Made by a program: the position numbers and the translations under genes. The notes under the pieces are model-generated. The model did not search any database. It worked only from the letters and a program-made list of their open reading frames with translations, and was not told the origin of the DNA. Positions 1-5,593 of a stretch of DNA of 7,650 nt are shown in pieces; position 1 is the first letter of the stretch, and every line of letters starts with the position of its first letter. This stretch comes from Alphaproteobacteria bacterium (GTDB taxonomy: Bacteria; Pseudomonadota; Alphaproteobacteria; Micropepsales; Micropepsaceae): NCBI GenBank assembly GCA_003131925.1, contig PKWC01000114.1, positions 1 through 7,650 of the forward strand, given 5' to 3'.

Positions 1-7
1 ACAACAG

Positions 8-22
8 CCCGGCCATGACGAA
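8..22 (-). repeat. Half copy of Rhizobiales-type intergenic palindrome
   Basis: The 15-mer CCCGGCCATGACGAA is identical to 2342-2356 and is the exact reverse complement of 2145-2159. Only the outer arm is visible because the window begins here; the partner arm and loop would lie to the left. The sequence just before it (ACAACAG) resembles the loop region seen in such elements. It probably marks the end of an intergenic palindrome between the preceding gene and selO. Confidence 0.55.
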
Positions 23-30
23 GTTTAGAG

Positions 31-36
31 TACAAT
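31..36 (+). promoter_or_regulatory. Possible -10 box for the selO-gpx transcript
   Basis: TACAAT matches five of six positions of the sigma-70 -10 consensus and lies in the only AT-rich stretch before selO (21-47). It would give a leader of about 65 nt. There is no good -35 at 16-18 bp upstream, because that position falls in the GC-rich palindrome arm. It is a weak candidate only. Confidence 0.22.
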
Positions 37-106
37 AATTTGCGCCGACAGTTTTCACGGATAAACGGTTGCGCGACGCGCGCCGTTATCCCAAACAAGA
101 GATCAA

Positions 107-1594
107 ATGACCGTACTCGCCGAAGCCGCTGGGCCATTCGCGTTCGACAACAGCTACGCGCGCTTGCCTGATCGATTTTTCGTGCGGCAACAGCCGGTTC
201 CCGTTGCGACGCCGCGTCTCGTTCGGCTCAACGAGAGTCTCGCCCGGCATCTTGGCCTCGATGCGGCTCAACTCGCAACCGCGGAGGGCATCGCGTTCCT
301 TGCGGGCAATCGCGTGCCCGAGGGCGGCGAGCCGCTCGCCATGGCTTATGCCGGCCATCAGTTCGGGAGTTTCGTGCCTCAACTTGGCGACGGTCGAGCC
401 ATCCTGTTGGGTGAAGTCATCGATCGCGACGGCGTGCGCCGCGACATCCAGCTCAAGGGCGCGGGACGAACGCCGTTTTCCCGGCAGGGTGACGGACGCG
501 CCGCCCTCGGGCCGGTCCTGCGCGAATACATCCTTAGCGAGTCGATGGCGGCACTTGGAATCCCCACCACCCGAGCGCTCGCAGCGGTGACAACCGGTGA
601 GACGGTTTGGCGCGAGGGTCCGTTGCCCGGTGCGGTGCTGACCCGCATCGCGTCGAGCCACATCCGTGTCGGCACTTTCCAGTTCTTCGCAGCGCGCGGC
701 GATCGCGATGCGATCACGAACCTTGCCGATTACGTTATCGGCCGCCATTACCCCGAAGCGCTCGAAGCCGAGAACCGATACCGCGCCCTTCTCGATGGCG
801 TCATCTCTCGCCAGGCCGAGCTCGTCGCGAAATGGCTTCTCGTCGGCTTCATCCACGGCGTGATGAACACCGACAACACGTCGATAGCGGGCGAGACGAT
901 CGACTACGGACCCTGCGCCTTCATGGACAGCTATCATCCGCAGACGGTCTACAGTTCGATCGACACGATGGGCCGCTACGCTTACGGCAACCAGCCAAAC
1001 ATCGCCCAGTGGAACCTCGTCCGTTTCGCGGAGACGATCCTGCCGCTGCTCGCGGAGGACGAAGACGGCGCCGTCAAAGCTGCACAAAACGCCATCGATG
1101 CGTTCGCCCCCGGATTCGAGACTGCCTGGGCGGGTGGTTTCAGCCGCAAGCTTGGTCTGTTGCGACCCCGACCGGACGATCTCTCTTTGGCGCAGGATAT
1201 CCTTCAGCGCATGGCGAAAAATCGCGCCGATTTCACATTGACCTTCCGCCGATTGTGCGACGCTGTTGACGGCCCCGCGGCTGTGCGCGACCTGTTCGCC
1301 GACCCCACTGCCTTTGACGATTGGGAATCAAAATGGCGCAGCCGGATTGCGGAAGAAGATTGCGAACCGAACCCGCGCCAGGCGGCGATGCGCGCGGCCA
1401 ACCCGGCCTTCATTCCGCGCAACCATCTGGTTGAAGAAGCGATCGCGGCCGCCGTGTACAATGGCGATTTCGCGCCGTTCGAAACCCTGCTTGAAGTGCT
1501 GTCCACGCCGTTCGACGACCAACCAGACTTTGCGCGTTACGCCGATCCGCCGCGGCCCGATCAGGTGGTGCACCAGACGTTTTGCGGGACTTGA
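107..1594 (+). CDS. selO: SelO/YdiU-family protein adenylyltransferase (pseudokinase fold)
   Basis: A cytoplasmic enzyme expected to transfer AMP from ATP to Ser, Thr or Tyr of proteins; characterised SelO enzymes modify redox and metabolic proteins. The 495 residues match the full family length. Visible motifs: YAGHQFG (81-87), LGDGRA (93-98), QLKGAGRTPFSR then GDGRA (115-132), LREYILSESM (138-147), HGVMNTDN (250-257) and DYGPCAFMD (266-274). By family alignment from memory, K117, D129, G130, R180 and R187 bind ATP, D256 is the catalytic acid/base, and N257 and D266 bind the metal; all are present. The C-terminus ends FCGT, with C493 (codon TGC) where animal SelO carries selenocysteine. In characterised SelO a C-terminal Cys can form an inhibitory intramolecular disulfide; C270 is a candidate partner. 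The start is preceded by AAGAGA at 97-102. The glutathione peroxidase follows after 50 bp, probably co-transcribed. Family assignment is very secure; targets are unknown. Confidence 0.96.
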   Translation: MTVLAEAAGPFAFDNSYARLPDRFFVRQQPVPVATPRLVRLNESLARHLGLDAAQLATAEGIAFLAGNRVPEGGEPLAMAYAGHQFGSFVPQLGDGRAILLGEVIDRDGVRRDIQLKGAGRTPFSRQGDGRAALGPVLREYILSESMAALGIPTTRALAAVTTGETVWREGPLPGAVLTRIASSHIRVGTFQFFAARGDRDAITNLADYVIGRHYPEALEAENRYRALLDGVISRQAELVAKWLLVGFIHGVMNTDNTSIAGETIDYGPCAFMDSYHPQTVYSSIDTMGRYAYGNQPNIAQWNLVRFAETILPLLAEDEDGAVKAAQNAIDAFAPGFETAWAGGFSRKLGLLRPRPDDLSLAQDILQRMAKNRADFTLTFRRLCDAVDGPAAVRDLFADPTAFDDWESKWRSRIAEEDCEPNPRQAAMRAANPAFIPRNHLVEEAIAAAVYNGDFAPFETLLEVLSTPFDDQPDFARYADPPRPDQVVHQTFCGT

Positions 1595-1634
1595 TTGCCG
1601 CATGTACGCGTCACGGGCTAGAATTGGGGCGTGT

Positions 1635-1639
1635 GGAGG
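1635..1639 (+). promoter_or_regulatory. Shine-Dalgarno that sets the glutathione peroxidase start
   Basis: GGAGG stands 5 nt before the ATG at 1645. The reading frame is open back to an ATG at 1582, inside the selO stop region. That earlier ATG has no comparable site, and the extra 21 residues do not belong to the glutathione peroxidase fold, so 1645 is chosen. Confidence 0.8.
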
Positions 1640-1644
1640 CACAA

Positions 1645-2124
1645 ATGACAAGCGTTTACGATTTTCGCGCGAACACGCTGCAGGGAATGGAGATTTCGCT
1701 CTCGGCCTTCAAAGGCCGGGTGATGCTGGTGGTGAATACCGCGAGCAAGTGCGGATTTACGCCCCAATATAAAGGCCTCGAAATGCTTCATGAAAAATAT
1801 GGCGCCGAGGGCCTGTCCGTTCTCGGCTTTCCATGCAACCAGTTCGGCCAACAAGAACCTGGTGGGGCTAAAGAGATCGGCCAGTTCTGCCAATCAAACT
1901 ACGGCGTGGCCTTTCCGATGTTTGCAAAGATCGACGTCAACGGCGCCGACGCGCATCCGCTGTACAAGTTTCTTACCCACGAAAAACGTGGGCTGCTCGG
2001 CACCACGAACATAAAATGGAATTTCACCAAATTCCTGATCGACCGAGCCGGCAGAGTCGTTGCGCGGTATTCGCCGCTCAAAAAGCCCGATGCGCTCGAA
2101 GGGACGATCAAGAGTTTACTTTGA
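1645..2124 (+). CDS. Glutathione peroxidase family, thioredoxin-dependent 2-Cys type
   Basis: Reduces hydrogen peroxide and organic hydroperoxides through a peroxidatic Cys; it has 159 residues, a typical length for the short bacterial, yeast and plant-like form. The protein begins MTSVYDF. The active-site block NTASKCGFTPQY (31-42) holds the peroxidatic C36. LGFPCNQFGQQEPG (60-73) supplies the catalytic Q70. KWNFTKFL (124-131) supplies W125 and N126. A resolving Cys is present at C82, as in yeast Gpx3/Orp1 (C36 and C82); with this arrangement the usual reductant is thioredoxin rather than glutathione. No signal peptide is present, so it is cytoplasmic. It lies 50 bp after selO on the same strand, which suggests one redox-linked transcript. 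It is a BtuE/gpo-type enzyme; the exact gene symbol is not certain. Confidence 0.96.
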   Translation: MTSVYDFRANTLQGMEISLSAFKGRVMLVVNTASKCGFTPQYKGLEMLHEKYGAEGLSVLGFPCNQFGQQEPGGAKEIGQFCQSNYGVAFPMFAKIDVNGADAHPLYKFLTHEKRGLLGTTNIKWNFTKFLIDRAGRVVARYSPLKKPDALEGTIKSLL

Positions 2125-2144
2125 TTTTCTCACGATAAACATAG

Positions 2145-2215
2145 TTCGTCATGGCCGGGCCACCCCGGTCCGCGCGAGAGCGCGGCCGGAGTGTAAACTG
2201 TCCCGGCCACCCATG
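2145..2215 (+). repeat. Palindromic repeat element, long nested form
   Basis: TGGCCGGG at 2152-2159 pairs perfectly with CCCGGCCA at 2202-2209. Inside the loop is a second hairpin: CCGCGC (2170-2175), loop GAGA, GCGCGG (2180-2185). This inner stem is extended by CCGG (2165-2168) with CCGG (2186-2189) around one bulged T. The left end contains TTCGTCATGGCCGGG (2145-2159), identical to the reverse complement of 2342-2356. The right end CCCGGCCACCCATG (2202-2215) matches the reverse complement of 2321-2334 at 13 of 14 bases. It resembles the palindromes scattered between genes in Bradyrhizobium-like genomes and starts 20 bp after the peroxidase stop, so it may help end or protect that mRNA. Confidence 0.65.
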
Positions 2216-2320
2216 AAACCGTGCTGGCCATGGTTCCCCGCGATGCCATCATCGCCGTTTACGTAATGAGTAACAGGAAGCACGACAGTGGACGTCACAC
2301 TCTTCTCGTGAGGCGGTGTT

Positions 2321-2356
2321 CATGGATGGCCGGGGCAACGACCCGGCCATGACGAA
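2321..2356 (-). repeat. Palindromic repeat element, compact form
   Basis: ATGGCCGGG at 2326-2334 pairs perfectly with CCCGGCCAT at 2342-2350 over a 7-nt loop. The flanking GACGAA (2351-2356) completes the 15-mer also found at 8-22 and, inverted, at 2145-2159. Relative to the 2145-2215 element it is in opposite orientation, so the two form a larger inverted pair spanning about 210 bp, similar in layout to paired REP/BIME units. Confidence 0.65.
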
Positions 2357-2377
2357 TTCTGGAGACGTGGAGAATAA

Positions 2378-2412
2378 GGAATCATGGCCGCCTTGGGAGG
2401 GGGCCATGATCC
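2378..2412 (-). terminator. Hairpin terminator of the exported-protein gene
   Basis: ATCATGGCC (2381-2389) and GGCCATGAT (2402-2410) are perfect 9-bp arms around a 12-nt loop, extended by GG/CC across one bulged A. The hairpin begins 13 nt beyond the stop codon of the minus-strand gene. Read on that strand it is followed by TCCTTATTCTCC, a moderately U-rich tail. This suits an imperfect Rho-independent terminator. Confidence 0.5.
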
Positions 2413-2425
2413 AAGTTGTATTCAA

Positions 2426-2962
2426 TCAGGGCGTGATGAGAACCGCGGACGAAGTCCCCGTAACATCGAAGAGCAGGTTTCCGCTGAGGTCGTAACCCTT
2501 CTGCTCGTTGGTGCCGCTATAGGTGCCGCTCCGCGTCACCTTGTCCGTCTCGGTTTCGTTGAAATATCCCGAGAGGTCACTGTTCGTGTAGAGCCAGCCC
2601 CAATGATTGCGGGACACATGTTTTGCATCGATCTGCTTCCATGAGCCCACGCAGATGTTGCCGCCGGAGAGCGGCAAGTTGATGTTTTCCCATTCGGTGC
2701 CGTCGCTGTGCCACTGAATGTAGGCTTGTCCGAACGGACTTCCTTCCACGATATAGGTCACAAGCCACGTGCCCACGATAAGCGTGCCCGCGTCGCCTGT
2801 GTGGCGCATGTCGGGCGCCACCTGCGCCGGCAACACGATTGGGGGAGACTGGTGAATGGAACCCGAGATCACAGGCCTCGGATCTGCACAGCTCGCATGC
2901 GCAGAATATCCGCTTAGAGCCGTCGCCGCTGCGACCGCGGCCAGGGTGAGTGTACGCTTCAT
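2426..2962 (-). CDS. Small exported protein of unknown function, possibly lipocalin-like
   Basis: I do not recognise a characterised family. The 178-residue product starts with a clear Sec signal peptide: KR at 2-3, a hydrophobic stretch to about 18, and a predicted cut after AHA at 21-23. The mature protein is expected in the periplasm or outside. A Pro-rich linker (28-50) leads to a compact region rich in Trp, Gly and Thr: GTW at 64-66, QWHSDGTEW (83-91), GSWK (106-109), NHWGWLYT (119-126), YFNETETD (133-140), GTYSGTN (146-152). The early GTW and many short beta-like segments suggest a calycin/lipocalin-type barrel, but this is inference from pattern only. C25 and C104 could form a disulfide. 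There is no lipobox. The start at 2962 is chosen because GGAGGG (2972-2977) lies 9 nt upstream; a longer frame to 3046 would bury the signal peptide. It is divergent from the winged-helix regulator. Confidence 0.8.
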   Translation of the reverse strand: MKRTLTLAAVAAATALSGYSAHASCADPRPVISGSIHQSPPIVLPAQVAPDMRHTGDAGTLIVGTWLVTYIVEGSPFGQAYIQWHSDGTEWENINLPLSGGNICVGSWKQIDAKHVSRNHWGWLYTNSDLSGYFNETETDKVTRSGTYSGTNEQKGYDLSGNLLFDVTGTSSAVLITP

Positions 2963-3065
2963 GACTTTGTTCCCTCCGATTGGCGCGGCTCCGACCATCG
3001 GGGCCGCCAAGCCGGCACCTGATCGCCGAAACTGTGGCTGGAGCACCGTTTCCCAGACCCGTCAG

Positions 3066-3087
3066 TCAAGGTAGGATGCAACCTTGA
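3066..3087. promoter_or_regulatory. Dyad, candidate operator in the divergent region
   Basis: TCAAGGT (3066-3072) and ACCTTGA (3081-3087) are perfect 7-bp arms with an 8-bp spacer, a geometry typical of a dimer binding site. It lies about 105 bp from the minus-strand start and 166 bp from the plus-strand start, so it could serve both. The binding protein is unknown. Confidence 0.4.
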
Positions 3088-3237
3088 GGCCGCGGGGCCG
3101 TCGGGGGTATCCGCCATGACTGCGGGGCTGTTGTTGCCCATTCACAGGTCGCGCCGATGGTGCCGGCTCGCGAGGCAATTGGAGCGCAGCGGACCCTTTG
3201 CCGAAATACAGGGGGCGTTATCGGTCCGTGATGGTTC

Positions 3238-3243
3238 GATAAT
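3238..3243 (+). promoter_or_regulatory. Possible -10 box close to the regulator start
   Basis: GATAAT matches five of six bases of the -10 consensus and lies 9 bp before the ATG at 3253. If real, the transcript would be almost leaderless and the palindrome at 3245-3266 would cover the transcription start. No convincing -35 is present, so this is weak. Confidence 0.2.
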
Positions 3244-3244
3244 G

Positions 3245-3266
3245 GAACGCTGATGAATCAGCGTTC
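3245..3266. promoter_or_regulatory. Perfect 22-bp palindrome centred on the regulator start codon
   Basis: GAACGCTGAT (3245-3254) and ATCAGCGTTC (3257-3266) are perfect 10-bp inverted arms with only GA between them. The ATG start codon (3253-3255) sits at the centre. As DNA this is a strong operator candidate for autoregulation. As RNA it can fold into a 9-bp stem with a UGAA loop that holds the start codon and part of the weak ribosome site (GGAAC, 3244-3248), which could limit translation. The symmetry is seen directly; the function is inferred. Confidence 0.6.
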
Positions 3267-5409
3267 GAGGCCGCCGGCCCGACCCGAGCCGATCCGGCTT
3301 TCGGAAGAGCCTGATTTTGTGATCGGCGGCATCGAGGTGCGGCCCTCCCTGCGCGAGGTGCGCAGAGGTGCGACCAAGGAACAGCTCGAGCCTCGCGTGA
3401 TGCAGGTCCTGGTTGCGCTCGCGCGCGCCGAGGGAGCGGTCGTGTCGCGGGACGATCTTATTCAGCGCTGCTGGGAAGGCCGTATCGTCGGCGAAGCTGC
3501 GATCAACCGCTGCATCTGCAAACTGCGCGATCTGTCGGAGGCCGGCGGCGAGCAGACATTCCACATCGAAACGATCCCGCGCGTCGGCTACCGGATCGCG
3601 GCGGCCAACGAAGCGGCCCCCACTGCGGCGCCGGAATCGCCACAAGACAAACAGAAGAGCATCCGGGCGAGAAATTTCCTTTTGCCGGCGATTATGGGCG
3701 TCGCCGTTCTCTTCGCGTCTGCACTTGTCGCGTACGAGTTGTGGATTCACGCCGGTCCGCTCACGCGCGGCATCATTACGCCGGCAGCGAAACAGCCATC
3801 GATCGCCGTTCTGCCATTCAAGAATTTGAGCTCCGACAAAGATGCGGGTTATTTCGCGGCGGGCGTGCAGGACGAAATCCTGACGCGACTCGCGAAGATC
3901 GGCTCGCTCAAGGTGATCTCGCGAACGTCGGCCGATCAATTCATGAGCCCGTCCGGGAATATTCCGGAAATCGCCAGACGCCTTGGCGTGGCGAATGTCC
4001 TCGAAGGCAGCGTGCAAAGATCCGGCAACGCGGTACGCATCAACGTCCAGCTGATCCGGGCAGCGAGCGACGATCATCTGTGGGCGGAGGATTACGACCG
4101 CAAGATGGACGACGTGTTCTCGGTCGAGAGCGAAGTTGCCGGAGCGATTGCCACGGTGCTGGCCGCAAAAGTCTCGCCGGGAGAAAAGGCAGAGATTGCT
4201 GCGCCGCCGACATTAAATCCGCAAGCCTACGACCTTTATCTCCGCGCGCTGGTATTTGCCCACAAGAACGACGACTCAAGTTTGCGGACGGCGATTCAGC
4301 TTCTCGAGCAGGTGGTGAAGGAAGACCCGAAATTTGCGGTGGCCTGGGCATGGTTGGCCCGAATGCAGGCTTACACCCATTTCGGCAACGATCTGGCTAC
4401 CGTCCGGCGCGGGGCCGCGCATGCGGCACTTGCGAAAGCTCTCGAACTGCAGCCCGAACTCGCCGAGGCGCAGGTCGCCAAAGGCTTTTATCTTTACTAC
4501 GGCGAAATGAATTATCCGGCCGCGCAGCAGGAACTGGAGCGGGTTCATGCTAGATGGCCGAACAACGCCGAAGCTCTGGAAGCTCTTGGCCTGATCCTGC
4601 GCCGTCAGGGCAGAACGAAAGAAAGCAGAGACGTCTACGTCAGGCTCGTCGCGCTCGATCCTCTGGTTCCTGTCCACCGTGCAATCCTGGCGTCGCTGCT
4701 CGATCCACCGGATGCCATTCGCGTTCTGGACGCTGCGCTTCGGATCTGGCCCGACAACGGCTCACTTCTTGCGAACAAGGCCGCGACCTATCAGCACATG
4801 GGGGAACTCGACCTGGCAGCTGCCGTGCTCAGGAACGTCCATGCGGCGCCTGACGATCTAGAGAGCATCTGGGTGACCTGGAGCCAGTTCTGGCTGGAGC
4901 GGCAGTACGGCAAGGGTGCGGCTTTCTTCCGGGGCCTGATCGAACAGGAACCGGAAAATGCGCGCCCCATGCTTGTGCCCCTCAGACTGGCTCTGGGCGA
5001 TTTCCAGCGCATGGCGGGCGATGCGAAGGGCGCCCAAGAAAACTACTCAAAGGCTCTCGCTTATATTCTGAGCAATCTGAAGGAGCAGCCGGGCAACGCC
5101 GACCTGCTTCTGCCTCTGCCGCTGGTTTACGCGGGTCTCGGCGATCGCAGAATGGCGGTGAGCGCGGCCGACCACACGGTTGAATTGCTTCGAGCGTCGG
5201 GCGATGCAGAGGATGGCGCCGACGCCGTAGCAATTCGTCTGAAAGTGATTGCCCGCTTCGACGATGTCGGGAAAGCCGTCGCCGAAATTTCAAGGTCCGC
5301 GAAGTCCGCAGGACTGACACAAGCGGATTTGCGCCTCGACCCCATGTATGACCGGCTACGCGGCGACCCGCGATTTGAAAGCCTGCTCAAAACGGACAAC
5401 AGGCAATAG
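3253..5409 (+). CDS. Membrane-anchored winged-helix regulator with TolB-like and TPR domains
   Basis: A 718-residue one-component regulator of CadC-like layout. Residues 22-116 form an OmpR/PhoB-type winged helix, with the helix EAAINRCICKLRDL (81-94) and the wing signature HIETIPRVGYRI (104-115). Residues 141-162 are one hydrophobic membrane segment. PSIAVLPFKNLSSD (182-195), followed by GVQDEILTRLAKI (204-216), is the TolB/FlgO-like N-terminal domain common before TPR arrays in alphaproteobacterial cyclase-like proteins. Residues 325-640 are helical TPR-type repeats, for example 343-375, 384-416 and 437-470. The end carries the usual LRLDPMYDRLRGDPRFESLL tail (693-712). The expected topology is DNA-binding domain inside and sensor domain outside. 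No phosphorylation receiver or cyclase domain is present. An in-frame stop at 3229-3231 leaves the ATG at 3253 as the only sensible ATG start; its ribosome site is weak. It is divergent from the exported-protein gene. Signal and targets are unknown. Confidence 0.88.
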   Translation: MNQRSRPPARPEPIRLSEEPDFVIGGIEVRPSLREVRRGATKEQLEPRVMQVLVALARAEGAVVSRDDLIQRCWEGRIVGEAAINRCICKLRDLSEAGGEQTFHIETIPRVGYRIAAANEAAPTAAPESPQDKQKSIRARNFLLPAIMGVAVLFASALVAYELWIHAGPLTRGIITPAAKQPSIAVLPFKNLSSDKDAGYFAAGVQDEILTRLAKIGSLKVISRTSADQFMSPSGNIPEIARRLGVANVLEGSVQRSGNAVRINVQLIRAASDDHLWAEDYDRKMDDVFSVESEVAGAIATVLAAKVSPGEKAEIAAPPTLNPQAYDLYLRALVFAHKNDDSSLRTAIQLLEQVVKEDPKFAVAWAWLARMQAYTHFGNDLATVRRGAAHAALAKALELQPELAEAQVAKGFYLYYGEMNYPAAQQELERVHARWPNNAEALEALGLILRRQGRTKESRDVYVRLVALDPLVPVHRAILASLLDPPDAIRVLDAALRIWPDNGSLLANKAATYQHMGELDLAAAVLRNVHAAPDDLESIWVTWSQFWLERQYGKGAAFFRGLIEQEPENARPMLVPLRLALGDFQRMAGDAKGAQENYSKALAYILSNLKEQPGNADLLLPLPLVYAGLGDRRMAVSAADHTVELLRASGDAEDGADAVAIRLKVIARFDDVGKAVAEISRSAKSAGLTQADLRLDPMYDRLRGDPRFESLLKTDNRQ

Positions 5410-5418
5410 AAGCACCAA

Positions 5419-5440
5419 CCCCGGCTAGACTTCGCCGGGG
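5419..5440 (+). terminator. GC hairpin after the regulator gene, weak terminator
   Basis: CCCCGGC (5419-5425) pairs with GCCGGGG (5434-5440) over an 8-nt loop, 9 nt after the stop codon. No U-run follows (CCGTCTGCG), so it is not a classical intrinsic terminator. It may stabilise the 3' end or act with Rho. Confidence 0.4.
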
Positions 5441-5457
5441 CCGTCTGCGCGCGCGTG

Positions 5458-5586
5458 ATGGCGCAAGTGCCAGTGTATTGCTGGTACGCGGACTTTGCAG
5501 GCGATCCAATATCGGGCACCACGATCTACCCTGCAGCGCTCGGCCAGGAGAGCGATATCGAGCTTCTGCACCTCGTACGGAATTGA
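5458..5586 (+). CDS. Doubtful 42-residue ORF after the regulator
   Basis: ATG to TGA gives a 42-residue peptide beginning MAQVPVYCWYADFAG and ending LLHLVRN. It is not recognised. It is in the same frame as the upstream regulator, and the frame is open from that gene's TAG onward. About two thirds of third positions are G or C, mildly coding-like, but there is no Shine-Dalgarno site before the ATG. It could be chance, a small protein, or a remnant of a longer reading frame. Confidence 0.2.
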   Translation: MAQVPVYCWYADFAGDPISGTTIYPAALGQESDIELLHLVRN

Positions 5587-5593
5587 ATCAAAT

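Larger units (their letters stand above)
2125..2425. other. Convergent intergenic region with palindromic repeats
   Basis: This stretch separates the 3' ends of the peroxidase gene (+) and the exported-protein gene (-). It carries two inverted-repeat elements (2145-2215 and 2321-2356), a hairpin at 2378-2412, and about 105 bp between the elements (2216-2320) in which I see no gene. Short frames crossing it have no Shine-Dalgarno site and no recognisable protein. It probably acts as a bidirectional termination and mRNA-end region. Confidence 0.6.
2963..3252. promoter_or_regulatory. Divergent control region
   Basis: These 290 bp separate the starts of the exported-protein gene (-) and the winged-helix regulator (+). 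No gene is seen. The region holds the minus-strand Shine-Dalgarno at 2972-2977, the dyad at 3066-3087, and the left arm of the start-codon palindrome. Promoters for both genes should be here, but no strong -35/-10 pair stands out. A pairing of TTGAGG (3084-3089) with TATCCG 17 bp later is weak. Confidence 0.55.
5410..5593. other. Convergent intergenic region between regulator and kinase
   Basis: These 184 bp lie between the stop codons of the regulator (+) and the histidine kinase (-). Apart from the hairpin at 5419-5440 and a doubtful short frame at 5458-5586, I see nothing specific. Confidence 0.5.

Noticed and set aside
86..1087. 333-codon open frame on the minus strand
   Set aside because: It is antisense to selO, has a low-complexity Arg/Ala/Glu-rich product with no recognisable domain, and overlaps a gene with all family motifs. 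Long antisense frames are common in GC-rich DNA.
1582..1644. Upstream ATG extension of the glutathione peroxidase
   Set aside because: It overlaps the end of selO and lacks a Shine-Dalgarno site; the family fold begins at MTSVYDF, which has GGAGG 5 nt upstream.
2384..2644. 86-codon plus-strand frame in the convergent gap
   Set aside because: It begins inside the terminator hairpin and runs antisense through the exported-protein gene; there is no ribosome site and no domain.
2963..3046. N-terminal extension of the exported protein to 3046
   Set aside because: It would place 28 residues before a clear signal peptide and has no good ribosome site; 2962 has GGAGGG at a suitable distance.
3036..3062. 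EcfG-type (GGAAC-N16/17-CGTT) promoter on the minus strand
   Set aside because: The best match, GGAAA with AGTT at the wrong spacing, has two mismatches in the core boxes and a short spacer.
3244..3266. GGAAC...CGTT as an EcfG promoter on the plus strand
   Set aside because: The spacer is only 13 bp, and the match is explained by the palindrome arms.
3142..4077. 311-codon open frame on the minus strand
   Set aside because: It is antisense to the winged-helix and TolB-like part of the regulator and has no recognisable domain.
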